From Hyalella azteca (Eukaryota; Arthropoda; Malacostraca; Amphipoda; Hyalellidae), in contig NW_025937899.1 of NCBI RefSeq assembly GCF_000764305.2, positions 248,001-312,000 of the forward strand: 64,000 nt of DNA, given 5' to 3'. Positions 10,572 to 22,040 of the stretch are shown piece after piece. A program made the position numbers and the translations under genes. The notes beneath the pieces were generated by a model that was given only the letters and a program-made list of their open reading frames with translations, did not search any database and had not been told where the DNA came from. Position 1 is the first letter of the stretch. The number at the start of each line of letters is the position of its first letter.

Positions 10572-10776
10572 CCCCCACTGCCTCACCACCACTGCCTCAC
10601 CACCACTGCCTCACCACCACTGCCTCACCAGCCTCACAATATCGTCTCACCACCACCGCCTCACCAGCCTCACAATATCGTCTCACTACCACTGCCTCAC
10701 CAGCCTCACAATATCGTCTCACCACCACTGCCTCACCACCTCTGCCTCACCAGCCTCACCAGCCTCACAATATCGT
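10572..10776 (+). repeat. Composite array of 14-bp and 36-bp units
   Basis: CCTCACCACCACTG (14 bp) repeats, then 36-bp units containing GCCTCACAATATCGTCT recur three to four times. It begins exactly at the adapter, so the left edge is artificial. Confidence 0.9.
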
Positions 10777-12973
10777 CGGCGCCGTTCTTCTCGTGATGGC
10801 AGAGGCCGCGTCTCGACTGTCCAAGTGATGTATACAAAGGACGTTTAAAGCAACGCCTGCGACGATGCATGGCCATAGTATGGTAAATGAGCCATGTTTA
10901 TAGACGTGTTATTGCATATAATTATCAAAAAATTATTCAAAATGTAAATATCTTAATACATATTGGAACAATTCCTTAACCCATGTTATGTCGATAAATT
11001 ATTATGTAGAACTAAAACTCGAGGTAATGTGAAATAAAAGGTCTTCTCTCTAATAAAATGGACAGATTCAAATTGTGTATTTCTAGTTGACTTGGATGAA
11101 TGTGCGTGAAAACGTTACAAAGTTGGCTCCCGGAATATACGTTATAAAAACTTTCTATTGCTGAACATTCTTTTTCAATGGAATGCCATTGTTTAACGAA
11201 CTTACTGTTTGTTCGTTACTGTAACGGGAAACTCATATCTCGACTTTCATGAAAAATGTCTACAATTAAATATTTCCACACGATTTGAATTTTCATGAAT
11301 TAGGAAATTAGTCCACTGAATATTTAAAATAATTTAAACTCAGATAAACAGACGTTATAAACACTAAATTATTGGCACAAAATTATGTGTTTTAATAAAT
11401 GTCTAGAAGTCCTGATGTGTCAAAAAACAGAATTATTAATCTGAAAAAGACATATATATTAATTATAGTCCGCAGATAATTTATAATAAGCCGAGATTCA
11501 CCTTTGCCAAACATGCATACATGATAATTCTGTATTCTATTCTAACAAAGTAATGAAAAGTATAGGTTTTTCTGGTGGAAATATGGCTTTTGATAGCGCC
11601 ACTATTCAAGAGACTGTCATTTGTTGCAACAGATGAACGGATACTTTCCGAATAAAAATATTATACTGAATAAAGCTGAAAATTTCATCTTACGATCATG
11701 AAACATTTGCTAGCGTTTGAACAAAGATTCGTGCCGTACCAAGACGTGCCCTCATTAACATTAAACATTAACATTTTAACATTAAAGTATCAATTAATTT
11801 CCATTACGACTTTTCATTCTCACGTAAACTTTGATACATTCGTGGATTCTCATCCGCGTTTAATTTCATCAAGCCATATATTTCAATTCGTTTAATCACT
11901 AATTTGCTTCTGATATTACTACTCGCGTGAGAGGAGTAAACTAAATGTGGGTTTAACAAACCGTGGATTTAAGACGATTCGCAGAGCTTCACATTTTCTT
12001 TAATACCGAAGAAAACGGATTGTGATAAAACCGTTTTCTCTTCTCTCCAATGGCACGCGATGCAATATCAAAGATTAATTTGAACATTCACCCGAGTGGC
12101 TACTAATGTAAAGGCGCAATACCTTCTCTTAAAGCTTTTTCCAGCTCCTTTGTAAGTCCTAGATTGGTCGTAATGAGCGCCTTTGAAACAAGGAATACCG
12201 GCTTAAGCAAATTCATTATATTATAGCAAGTGAGCGTCGGACTGCACTTCTGCTCCAATGCAAGGCTCTTCACCTCCCTTTGACCGCTCCAAAGATGACA
12301 ATGGGACTGACATGAAAAAGAACTTAAGTTTTGTCTTCATAAAGACGTATTAACTGGCACGTCTTCAATTGGGCGCTGCAGACACTGCACTTTGTGCTTA
12401 GTATGGACAAAGTGGTCTTCACTCAGGGAAATGTTTGAGTCCAAATAACGATGCACCTTTATGTGTCATTCTGACTCAGTTTGGCAGGGAAAAAACAGCG
12501 TTTGCACAATATGAATCGTTCATTTTTCTTAGTATGCATGACTGTGCAATGATACAGACACTGCATATTGTATGGAAACTGGGCAAATTGGTCCGAATGA
12601 ATGACAGTAGTGCAGACATAGTATAGTATAGTATCTTCGGCATTAAATAAATAGGCCTGGATAGGCCTGTCGCCGATTCTTGTACTTTTCTTGACTAGAC
12701 TGGCCTTACGGATCGACGGTAGATTTAAAATCGCTTCTAGATATGGAACGGACCATCGATCCGTGTACATAACTTTAATATGATAGAAATTAATGCATTT
12801 ATGAACACACTAGAAAGACTCATGTTCATACATCGGTATATGTACTGACTAGAAGCATCTCCCAACTGTTGAAACAGATGTACTGATATAGCTTCCAAGT
12901 CAGTTCCCAGAGATTTGATCAAACGGATTGTTTTGAGACCTTGCAAGCTAATTATGAATATTACAAGAATCGA
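10777..12973. other. AT-rich spacer
   Basis: A small GC-richer patch follows the array (10777-10830). The rest is AT-rich with stops in all frames, and I find no supported exon. Open frames at 11698-11895 and 12435-12770 have no supporting signals. Confidence 0.4.
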
Positions 12974-13015
12974 ATAATATAATATAATATAATATAATAT
13001 AATATAATATAAAAT
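12974..13015. repeat. AATAT microsatellite
   Basis: About eight AATAT pentamers. Confidence 0.93.
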
Positions 13016-14031
13016 ACCTAGTGAGTGAAACAGGACAATTTTGCGCTGCAAACTATAAGCAGCATGATTGTTCGCAAATAAAATCACAATAATAAAAAGA
13101 ATTTCAGTTGCAAACTTGCACCTGCCCCTATCATTTAATGACTTCTAACAAGGCATATTTCGAGCCATCATTCATTCAGTATTAATTTTTTCATGAACTA
13201 ACATGTTATTTTTCTACACTAAATCGCATCAGGCTATGATTTTTGTGTGACAATCTAGAGTACTTGATAAATATATTTTGTCAGCGAAGTTATTATAGTT
13301 ATATTGCTTCTCATGCAGATACTGCAGATGGTATATACCAATACATATTCAGACAGTTAACCATGGATATTCTTATTTTCTTCTGTATATTCCACGCTCC
13401 ATAGAAAACGAGGATAAAGAAAACCAAATGCGCACGTGTTTTTTTAGTAGTGACTGCAAAAAAAGTTTTTTGCATGCGCTCTCTGCTCTAAATTAGTTCT
13501 GCACTTCTCAAAAAAACTTATATTCATTATTTTGGTATAAAAGCAGTAAATTTTTATTCCCTAACTAAACATACATTATATTTTTTCATATGTTAATTAA
13601 AAACAGATATCCCTCACCTGTCGCTGACTCGCAGGTCCATACCTCGACAGGTGGACGCGATTGGTGAAATCCTCGATGAGAAAATGAATAAAGTTTTGAT
13701 TGATCGATTAATAATATTAATTGAAGTGTTTATTTACCAATTTCCTGATTAGTTTTCATAGGTTTAAGTGCTCACAAGTCCTCCTCACACTCTTAATGTC
13801 AATCAAGTCACGCGGGCTGTTTAAATCTGCAGATCGACTACTGAGAAACCCGCGAACCAGCGAAGATTCTCGATCGGATGATTCATCTCATTAATATTTC
13901 TTGAAAATCATGGATGAATTGCATCAATCCGCGGTATTTGAAGCGCTACATAGCAAATGATTACTGCAAGATTTTATTACTTCTCTGTTCGTCGTAAAGA
14001 TGGAATATTTACATTTCGTTGACTTCATCAC
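13016..14031. other. AT-rich spacer
   Basis: No gene seen. A slightly GC-richer stretch at 13600-13680 (CACCTGTCGCTGACTCGCAGG) has no supporting splice or coding evidence. Confidence 0.4.
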
Positions 14032-14187
14032 TTTTTAGCGCATTTTCTCATTTATGAAAAAAATGCACTATTGTACTCGCCATGTCCGTCTGTCCGTCCG
14101 TCTGTCCGTCCGTGACTTCACGTTTTCGTCGACGAGAAAATGCGCTCTCTGTTACTCACTGCAGTGAGTACTGAGTTATATTTTTAA
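14032..14187 (+). mobile_element. Fold-back/MITE-like repeat, copy A
   Basis: The ~155-bp element starts TTTTTAGCGCATTTTCTCAT, passes through a GTCCGTCTGTCCG simple-sequence core and GTTTTCGTCGACGAGAAAATGCGC, and ends with CACTGCAGTGAGTACTGAG. AGCGCATTTTCTC near the start and GAGAAAATGCGCT later form a 13-bp inverted pair. TACTCACTGCAGTGAGTA is an 18-bp palindrome. Copies B (14815-14968, inverted) and C (54975-55166, same strand) share this whole structure. It has no coding capacity. A non-autonomous DNA element is plausible, but I see no certain target-site duplication. Confidence 0.75.
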
Positions 14188-14814
14188 TATTTTTTTTTAA
14201 TTGCTATTGTCTAACGAGTTTCAGCATGAGGCAGAGATTATTGAAGATACCTACTCCACTCATTTGAAGTGAAATGAAACAAATGATACATAAGTGGGCC
14301 AAATTCTTTTTTAATGTTTTTCATTCGAAGTAGCTACACATTTGCCACACGAATTCGGTTATTACAAAAAAAATTCGCATCCCATCCATATTCGGATTTG
14401 AAACTTAATAAGATGATTTGAATGATGGAGCAATATTGCTACGATAATTAGATCTAAATCAAGTTCCAAAAATGTTTCGCTATTTACCTAATATCAATCA
14501 ATTAACAACTTAACCCATTTTCATAGCATGATATCAGAAACCATCAATATTTTTTAGATTTGCGGAAAATAGATTTGAAATTAAATCAAGTAAACCAAAA
14601 CAAATACACCTACTGAGCTTCAAGCGTATGTAAGCTTGAAATTTTCTATGACTCTAGTAACCATAGTCAGGAAAATTGACAGGATTGCAAAGTAATGCTT
14701 GCAGTTGTATTAACTACAACATAAAAATGGTACAGCATGTTAATCAAAAACAGAAAATCAAAATCTGTCAAAGACAATGGTTTTTGGACGGAGTGCGATC
14801 CCGCGGAATCAACA
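14188..14814. other. Spacer between inverted repeat copies A and B
   Basis: AT-rich, no gene. With copies A and B in opposite orientation, the whole 14032-14968 interval could fold back. Confidence 0.45.
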
Positions 14815-14968
14815 TCAAAAATATATAACTCAGTACTCACTGCCGTGAGTGACAGAGAGCGCATTTTCTCGTCGACGAAAACGTGAAGTCACGGACGGAC
14901 AGACAGACAGACGGACGGACACTGCGAGCACAATAGCGCCTTTTTTCCATAAATGAGGAAATGCGGTA
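14815..14968 (-). mobile_element. Fold-back/MITE-like repeat, copy B (inverted)
   Basis: Reverse-orientation copy of the element at 14032-14187. It keeps the GACGAGAAAATGCGC and ACTCACGGCAGTGAGT parts, the latter with one base that breaks the palindrome, and the CCGT/CTGT simple-sequence core of slightly different length. Its outer end reads CCGCATTTCCTC where copy A has GCGCATTTTCTC. Open frames crossing it are repeat-derived. Confidence 0.75.
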
Positions 14969-15839
14969 AAAGTGATAGCGAATGCTGTGACCATATTCCA
15001 AACATGGATTTTAAAATATCGAGTGTGCGAGAGCGACTTTTTGCTGCAAGATTTCTGGCTGATCCCACGGCTCCACCTAGCGTCTTGGCACATGTCGATA
15101 ACGTGTTAGGGTCCACCCACTTTCTTACTCCCGCCTTCCTCCTTAACGGTCAACTTAAACTCCTCCTACTTCCTTGGGAGAGTTCAATGAGTTCTAAAGC
15201 AGCGTGATTTCTAGCTTCGTTGTATAAATTTATTAGAAACTAAAGAATAAATTAATTCTAATATCACATTGGTGAATACTCTTAGAAAATGTTTTTTATT
15301 AGATGAAAACGATATTTTTTCGAAGTTCGGTCTTAACTTGGTAAAAACTTTATTTTGGGGGTAAATTGGGTAAATTTACGCAGTTTAATGCGAACAAACA
15401 GCATAGGGCACTAAGGGCACATATTTTTAACACCGTGCTCTTTGTAGCACAGAATATCTTTGTTATTATTATAGAATTTTATGCGTCGCGTTGAATATTG
15501 TATCCCGGTGTAAAAGTGAAAAAATACATTTCATATATAATTACTTGATATATAATAATAATCTGAAAATTCCGTTGTTAATTTGAGGACATTAAAAAAA
15601 GTCAAACTTAATTATTTAATGTTGAAACACATACACCAACAGACTTTTGGGTTATATATGTGTCACACGGTGATCGAATTTTGAAAGATTTGAAATCGGA
15701 TGAAGTGTCTTTTGCATTCTCACAAGCTGAATAACAATGAACCGGTATTCTCCAACACAGATTTGTCATTTGCCGAGATCTGATTTGAGGAATGCAACTT
15801 GTAACGAGGATCCTTGATGCTTTTAAGAATTAGACATAC
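14969..15839. other. AT-rich spacer
   Basis: 15020-15200 is GC-richer and open on the plus strand (end of the frame 14953-15207), but without splice or family support. The rest is AT-rich. Confidence 0.35.
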
Positions 15840-16080
15840 AAGTACAGATACAAAGATGCAAGGAAGGGTGTGAGGCAGCTGTGAATTTAAAGGTCCTCTC
15901 CTTTTGAAAAGAAAAAGGAATTCCGGCCCATGCCCTTCTCTCTTTCAGACGGCCATTGGAGGAACAGGAAAGAAAGGAACCCAAAGAGCTCCATGGCCTA
16001 TAGAAAGAAATCCATGGCGAGAGAAAGAAGCGCGACAAGAAGGAAGCACGAGATGAAAAGAAGCTAGTCCTGCTTCAGTA
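15840..16080 (+). other. Purine-rich patch with a strong acceptor-like site
   Basis: A good 3' splice-like tract (CATGCCCTTCTCTCTTTCAG) ends at 15948. It is followed by about 120 bases of purine-rich sequence open in two frames, one of them 36 codons starting TAIGGTGKKGTQRAPWPIER. Because GA-rich sequence lacks stops, openness is weak evidence. It may be an exon or one of the purine-rich low-complexity tracts of this window. Confidence 0.18.
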
Positions 16081-16455
16081 CGAAAGTAAAAGTGAAAAGA
16101 ATTTCTAATGCGGCAGAAATTCCCCGGGCAGCGAAAAAAGTTCTTATATGATCGACGTCTGCGAAGAACGCGAGTCGTTCGTTCTCAGTGACGGTGCGAT
16201 TTAAAGGCCCGGCTCAATCTCTGCCTGGCAATCGTGTACAGTGTTTTGCAATTTTTGTTTCAGCGAAATTAACAAACCTAAGGTTAACTATGAATAAAAA
16301 ATATGTTATCAATGGTCTCAATCACGAAGTTTATATTTTGATTTCTTACCTGTTGAAAAACTTTCCGCAATAAACAAAGAAGTTACAATCGCACAAAATA
16401 TGAAGAAAAACGTTCGATTCAGATGTATAGCTATAGCAGCCGTATAGACGACGTG

Positions 16456-16527
16456 CAGGATTCTGCTCTGCATGTACGTCCAGGATTTTCTGTTATATAC
16501 GTCCAGGATTCTGCTCTGCATGTAGCG
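16456..16527 (+). repeat. ~24-bp repeat, 3 copies
   Basis: CAGGATTCTGCTCTGCATGT units begin at 16456, 16481 and 16504. The middle one is diverged. Confidence 0.8.
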
Positions 16528-16559
16528 TAGTACACGCGTGCAATTATGCTGCAGGAAGT

Positions 16560-16800
16560 ACACGTGATCTCAACGGCCACGCGCCACGGCTTCCTGTCTG
16601 GCGGGACGAAGAACGCGCGTCTTGCGGTCCAAGCAACACAACTCGGACTAGCAACTTCCGCTCAGCGTAGTTCCTCGTACGAATAGCATTGCAGTGACAC
16701 GAGTATACGTTGGTCGGCTCAGAGGATGTTGCAGTCGAGAGTGCGGTGAACGGACGAAGAAACTGTTATTTTTTATTGATCCAAGTCGCTAACGAGAGTC
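16560..16800. promoter_or_regulatory. CpG-rich island, possible promoter or 5' exon
   Basis: Contains many CG dinucleotides (CCACGCGCCACGG, GGCGGGACGAAG, GAACGCGCG) in an otherwise CG-poor, AT-rich region. No open frame of note and no clear TATA box. Inferred to be a promoter, a 5' untranslated exon or another regulatory element. The strand is unclear. Confidence 0.25.
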
Positions 16801-17550
16801 TTAACTTGAGGTGCAAATGATGCAGCGCCGATACGAGTATGTTAATGACCTATGTATGATACCAGTGTTGAGGTATGGATTATAATGATGCGAGACATGA
16901 TACGATGAATGTACGAATACGTGACTATTCGTGAGTAAATATAACGAATACGTGAGCATTCTTACATTTGAATTTGGTTCGTATGTTGAATATCATAAAA
17001 ACTTTAAAAACTGTAGAAGTGCAAATGTTTTTGAAATTTTCAACATATGTTTTTTCATCCATGTTAACTAATGGACGACGGTGCATGGAGCCTATATTCT
17101 TTTTTCCATTTTCCCTGATTTTGTCTCATTCCTTAATTTTGTCTTCTACCTTTGTCCTGAAGGTAGAACTTTATCCGTAGTTCGACGGAATTCAAAGAAA
17201 TGGTAAATTCATACCTATTCCGCCAATAATCACTGCAAATATCAATAACCCGTCTAGTATAAAAGTAATATCACAGCTCGATTTTCTTTCCTTAATTTTC
17301 AAGGTGATATCACTTGACGTATCACATTAATTAAATGTAAGTCATATAAAAACCAAAAAAATTCTGATAGTTGTTCATCCTAAAAAATTAACCTGAGAAA
17401 ACATGACTGTTTTTAAGCTCGCTCCCATACACAAAAGAAACCTCCTCAAATTTCTCCCAAGATGCCATCCAACGCAGCCTTGGCAGCTTTAACATTGCGG
17501 CATCAACAATACCGACCGACCCATTCATACGCCTCGACTTAGGAAACGAA
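16801..17550. other. AT-rich spacer
   Basis: Nothing supported. 16935-17180 has an unremarkable open frame. Confidence 0.35.
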
Positions 17551-17833
17551 CGCGTGCTAAGAAAACCGTCTTGTTATAGACGGGCATAGACAGGCGCGTG
17601 CTAAGAAAGCCGTCTTATTATAGACGGGCGTGTGCCAAGAAAACCGTCTTGTTATAGACGGGCGCGTGCCAAGAAAGCCGTCTTGTTATAGACGGGCGCG
17701 TGCCAAGAAAATCGTCTTTTTATAGACGGGCGCGTGCTAAGAAAACCGTCTTGTTATAGACGGGCGCGTGTCAAGAAAACCGTCTTGTTATAGACGGGCG
17801 CGTGCCAAGAAAACCGTCTTGTTATAGACGGGA
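17551..17833 (+). repeat. 34-bp hairpin-encoding satellite, 8 units
   Basis: CCGTCTTGTTATAGACGG or close variants start at 17566, 17610, 17644, 17678, 17712, 17746, 17780 and 17814. The spacing is 34 bp except for the first interval (44 bp), which holds a 10-bp partial duplication. In every unit CCGTCT and AGACGG can form a 6-bp stem around a TGTTAT-type loop, joined by GCGCGTGCCAAGAAAA linkers. The fifth unit has TCGTCT, which still pairs as U-G in RNA. It resembles a CRISPR array at first sight, but the 'spacers' are all the same and the context is eukaryotic. Confidence 0.93.
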
Positions 17834-18587
17834 GATAATGCGGGCTCGCGTTCTTATGGGTCCTTCACATTAGAATAATTTTATTATGATGGGTAACTTA
17901 TTAAATATTTTATAAAGAGTTTCTAATTTAGAAGTGGACTTTGAAAAATTTAGGAATGAAACTTGCATTATTTACAAAATCATGTGTGAAATTATAAGCA
18001 ACATTGATGCTTTTGAAATTAGGATTCGTATTTAATTTTTTTTAGTGAAAGCACTGCCGGCCAATACATTTACTTTACAAAAATTTTTCATCCGATCATA
18101 CTAAAATTTGCAATTTTTGCAGCAGTTGTCGAATTTACTTTAAAGCCATCTGTATTTGATACAATTTGTCTCGCGAGTCTTGCCCCATCTTTGGCAAGAA
18201 TTTGCTCACGCGCCTGGAGGCTTCTTTTAAAGGTCCTATCTCTCCGAATACCACGGCACCCAGATTGCCAATCGCGAGATCAAGGCGCCCGAGCTGCACA
18301 TAAAAGAAAGCTTCAATGCAAACCAACCGTGTAAGAAAAGCCAGACAAAGCCTGTGAGAAAAGTCCGTCTACAGAGAAAAGAAAAGGACTAGCAGAAGGA
18401 GCACGTAAGGTTGCTTCTGGTCGTCCTTCCAACGGTCTCTCTTTTGAGTCCTCACAGAAATTCTAACCTCCCGCCTGGCCTTTTTCCCACACTGGTTGCT
18501 GATACACTCATAAATTCTATGCTCTCTCTACCTTCCTTTCAAAAGAGCCTAAGCTAAGTTATATGGCAGCATCTAAAGACCGATTAA
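17834..18587. other. AT-rich spacer with moderate GC patch
   Basis: 18130-18330 is GC-richer and open on the minus strand for 63 codons, without splice or family support. Confidence 0.35.
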
Positions 18588-18917
18588 ATGATTTGCTCGT
18601 ACGAACATCATTCTGTGGAAGTAATCGTGTGTTCCTCAGCGTCGCGAGCGAAGTCGCTTATACGATTGACTACTCGTCTTTCTCGTAGGAATAGCATTAG
18701 CGTGGCGGACTCATGTCGTCAGACTGGCTTCATGCAACACGCTAGTGGCGCTGGAAGTGAGATGGGAAGTGAAGTGTGGCAGTTCGGAAGTGTGCATGCT
18801 ATGTATATCAGACTTGCGTACGGAAAGAAGCTCGGCAGTGGAGCAAGCATAAAGCGTATTTGTGAAAGAAAAGAATTATTTCCCTTGGAAGGGAAGCGTG
18901 GCTACCTGAACCAGTAA
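18588..18917 (+). CDS. 109-codon open frame in a GC-richer patch, unassigned
   Basis: One of the longest open frames here not explained by repeats. The DNA is richer in G and C than its flanks. The product would be basic and serine-rich, with no hydrophobic segment, no motif I recognise and no repeats. The first ATG (18588) has a poor context. The patch contains CAGCGTCGCGAGCGAAGTCGC and could equally be a 5' untranslated exon or a promoter island. It is followed by AAT/AATGGC microrepeats. I would not call it a gene without transcript evidence. Confidence 0.17.
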   Translation: MICSYEHHSVEVIVCSSASRAKSLIRLTTRLSRRNSISVADSCRQTGFMQHASGAGSEMGSEVWQFGSVHAMYIRLAYGKKLGSGASIKRICERKELFPLEGKRGYLNQ

Positions 18918-21844
18918 TAATAATGGCAATAATAATGGCTGGAATAGGTCGCTGAGCGGCCAAATATGATTAGGCTGAGCCTCTGCACCACCGCATTCCG
19001 AAAATGTGTCCCAGATTGAAGTTATACTAGTCGTTGATTTATTAAGTTAGTATAACTTCTTCCATGCAATTAGCTTTGTGACTTTAATATATATCTTATT
19101 TCTTTGTAAATATTGCATCTCTACTTCTACTCGTCGTTTTACATTTACAAACCTTGCACAGAAAAAAAAATTCGTCAACGAGTTTGGCGAAGCTTACACA
19201 AACAATATAAAACCAATTATTTCATTGATGATTTCCAAAAAATTTTCTAGACCTACAAAGCATGCATGGCGCCGAAAAACGAAGTCTGCTTTAAAGGTCT
19301 GTGATTCACAGTCATTCATTTTTCCATCTTCTTCTTTTTGTGCGCGACTTTGCTAGCAGACGTTCCAGTTTTTTTCAAGCCGGTGTGCACAGCCGGTACT
19401 TTTTTGAGTTTTTCTTTGTTGTTGTTTTTCTTGCTCGTGTGGTAGCGGCTTTGGCGGGCAGAAGAAGCGATGTAGTTTAAACCTTTTTTAGTTCATACTG
19501 TTGGAAGAACTGCTTCGTTAAAACCACTTCTACTGAATAACAATTCAATGAGAGGGCAATAAGATATATTTTAATATTAGTTACATTTAGTTATAGGCAA
19601 CAGAATAAGTAAAGCTACTGTTATAGAATCATATATTTTTATATTGAGTTCAAAGCCACTTTGGCACGAAGCCATTGCTTCAGAATCTTACTTCAAACTG
19701 TAAAAAATTTGTCCCTGTAATTTGAGAATGATAAATAAAACAAATTTATCAAAAATTATCTTTAGATGCCAACAAAAAATTCTTCAAGACTTTACCGGGA
19801 AAACGGTAGGAGTCAAAATAATTTCCTCATGCCATTTAAAGCCTAGAGATTAACACGTGAGCTAGTATTTTTTCAAAATATTTTCGATAATAATTCTAGC
19901 TCATCTTATGATAAGCCCCCCGGCCATTTGATCAAGAGCTAAGAAGAGTTTTCTTAAAATCTTTCTTAATTACCAGGCGCTTAAAACTGCAGCTTTGCGA
20001 AGCAGATTACATCTTATTGTTTATAAAAACTTGTCGCCTTTCAGAATTGAGACGTGCAAAGCTGTAGTTAAAAAGCTGGGTCTTTTAATTCCCAGCTCAT
20101 CAAAGCTCAGAGTCATATTTATATCTTGATTTGATCTTCAAAGAAGCGGCAGATGACGACTGTTCAAAATATAGTTTTTAACGACTTGAATACTTTTAAT
20201 AAGATGCATTTGACTCTCTATAGCTTCTTCCTTCCTTTCGTCGCACTTTTCATATCAAATCGTTGAGACTGGAAGAGCTGTGTTTTTTTTCTTTTTTTCA
20301 CATGAGAAACGACGCTCGGAAAATTTGACGCTGCAGGAGTCGTTGAATGAAGATATCTCCACTGACACATTTTTATTTGCTAAAAATCAAGAGCATCTTA
20401 CCTTTAGCAGCCTAAATCCAGAAGAAAATTATGGATTATGATACCTTGTTCAATATATTTAACGACAATACTTATTAGAATTAAATGACCGTATATATGG
20501 TTTATTTCTTGTATTACTCAAAAACAGGGTTAGTATTTCCTCATAATTAAATTATAGTAATAAAAAATTCAATCTAAAGGCGGTTTTCCACACGGCCCAT
20601 TGAACGCACGCTGCTGCTGCATCCTTGTGCATTCGTTCTAATTTGAGCGCCGGCCTCCTCAGGATGGCTTTGTCAACAGCCAAAGACAAATGAGGCTCAG
20701 TCGAAGTCCGCCGGATTTTGCATTAATACAAATGAATACTAAATGAATAGGAAATGAACGAGCCATTTTTTCTCCCCGCTTGTGGCCTTGAGTAGCATCT
20801 TGAAACGCAGTTTTAAAAATCAATCTCCCGTTTCTCATCAAGCATCAAGAGTCTCTACAAATAATGAGGCGAAAGTCTCAGGAGATTGCACGCCATCCTC
20901 GGGGCATTGCCTGATAAAAATTCAGTTGCCAGGACACCTTTTTAATCCGGCTTACTGAACGCATATGTTTTTACCGCAAGTTTCAAGTTACTACTAGAAT
21001 AATTAGAATAAACTTCCTTGCAAATTTATTTCAATATCGATGCCCGGATCGCATTTTTTGTCTCCACCTTACTGATGCATGACGTTCACAGCAGAATCTA
21101 TAGTGCAGAATAAACATGGTTTACTTATTAAAATTTTTAGTCACTTAATTCGGACTTTTCAAATGCCTGTTAGCGATACTCAAAAAGTTAGATTTAACAT
21201 CAATTCACTTTACTAGTTTAAATGAACTTTTGAACTAGCTTGAATGTTTGTGTCCATAAATTAGTGTCTCAATTATGTATAGGCTTGTAGGAATATATTC
21301 TGGAATTTTCTGCAAGTAAATTTGCATCGGAAAATTTGCAATAATTATGCACGTTCGTAAAAAAATGTTGTTTTGAAGTGTCATATTTCATAACATATTG
21401 TAGTCAATAGTTATCTGAATCAGCAGTCTTAGCTACAGCTTTGTTATATGAGTAGAATTTCCATTTGAACAACCTTCCATTGCTGTTAGTTCTGCAGATA
21501 AGTTTGAAGCCACTACTGCAGTCCTAAACATTACTGCAATATTGATGCTATTGTTGATGTTGCCTTCCTCGAATTGTTATTGAAATATCTTTCCTTGTAA
21601 TGCTTATTTGTTGCAGCTGATTATAATGAGTTGATTTTTGTCTCCCCTAGTTGCAGTCTTCACTGTTTCTACAGTTAAAACTTTTTTTTTGCTATCAACG
21701 CCTGGGTTGAAATTAATGACAATGTTTGTTGTTGAAATCTGCTGCTGTCATTGATGTTGTCTAATTAGCAGAAATAGATGCATTATTATTAATATTGCTC
21801 CCGGCTTCATTGTTACTGCAGATTCTATTGCCGTTATTGATGTC
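18918..21844. other. Long AT-rich spacer
   Basis: About 2.9 kb without a supported feature. A GC-richer piece at 20640-20840 is open on the minus strand for 60 codons but lacks signals. Confidence 0.4.
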
Positions 21845-21996
21845 TTATAGTAGCTGTTGAAGATTCGGCTCTTGCCGCTGTTTTTTCTGCTGTTGCTGCT
21901 GTTGCTGAAGTTTCTGTTTTTTCTGCTGTTGCTGTTGTCGCTGCTGATTGCTGCTGTTGCTGTTGTTGCTGCTATTGCTGTTTTTTCTGCTGTTGC

Positions 21997-22033
<37 letters not shown>

Positions 22034-22040
22034 CGGGGCA
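21845..22040. repeat. TTGCTG/CTG hexanucleotide-trinucleotide array
   Basis: CTGTTGCTG repeats broken by TTTTTTCTG. Frames give poly-Leu on plus and poly-Gln or Ser/Asn on minus. The minus-strand frames could encode a glutamine-rich segment, as in many arthropod regulators, but nothing beside it looks like an exon. Confidence 0.9.

Noticed and set aside
10315..10848. Open frames crossing the adapter
   Set aside because: They include the adapter-derived peptides CIRDS/YKRQ and SYTHLDVYKRQ, a known sign of library sequence.
17551..17833. CRISPR-like array of repeats with hairpins
   Set aside because: The intervening sequences are copies of one another, units are directly tandem at 34 bp, and the context is eukaryotic; it is a satellite.
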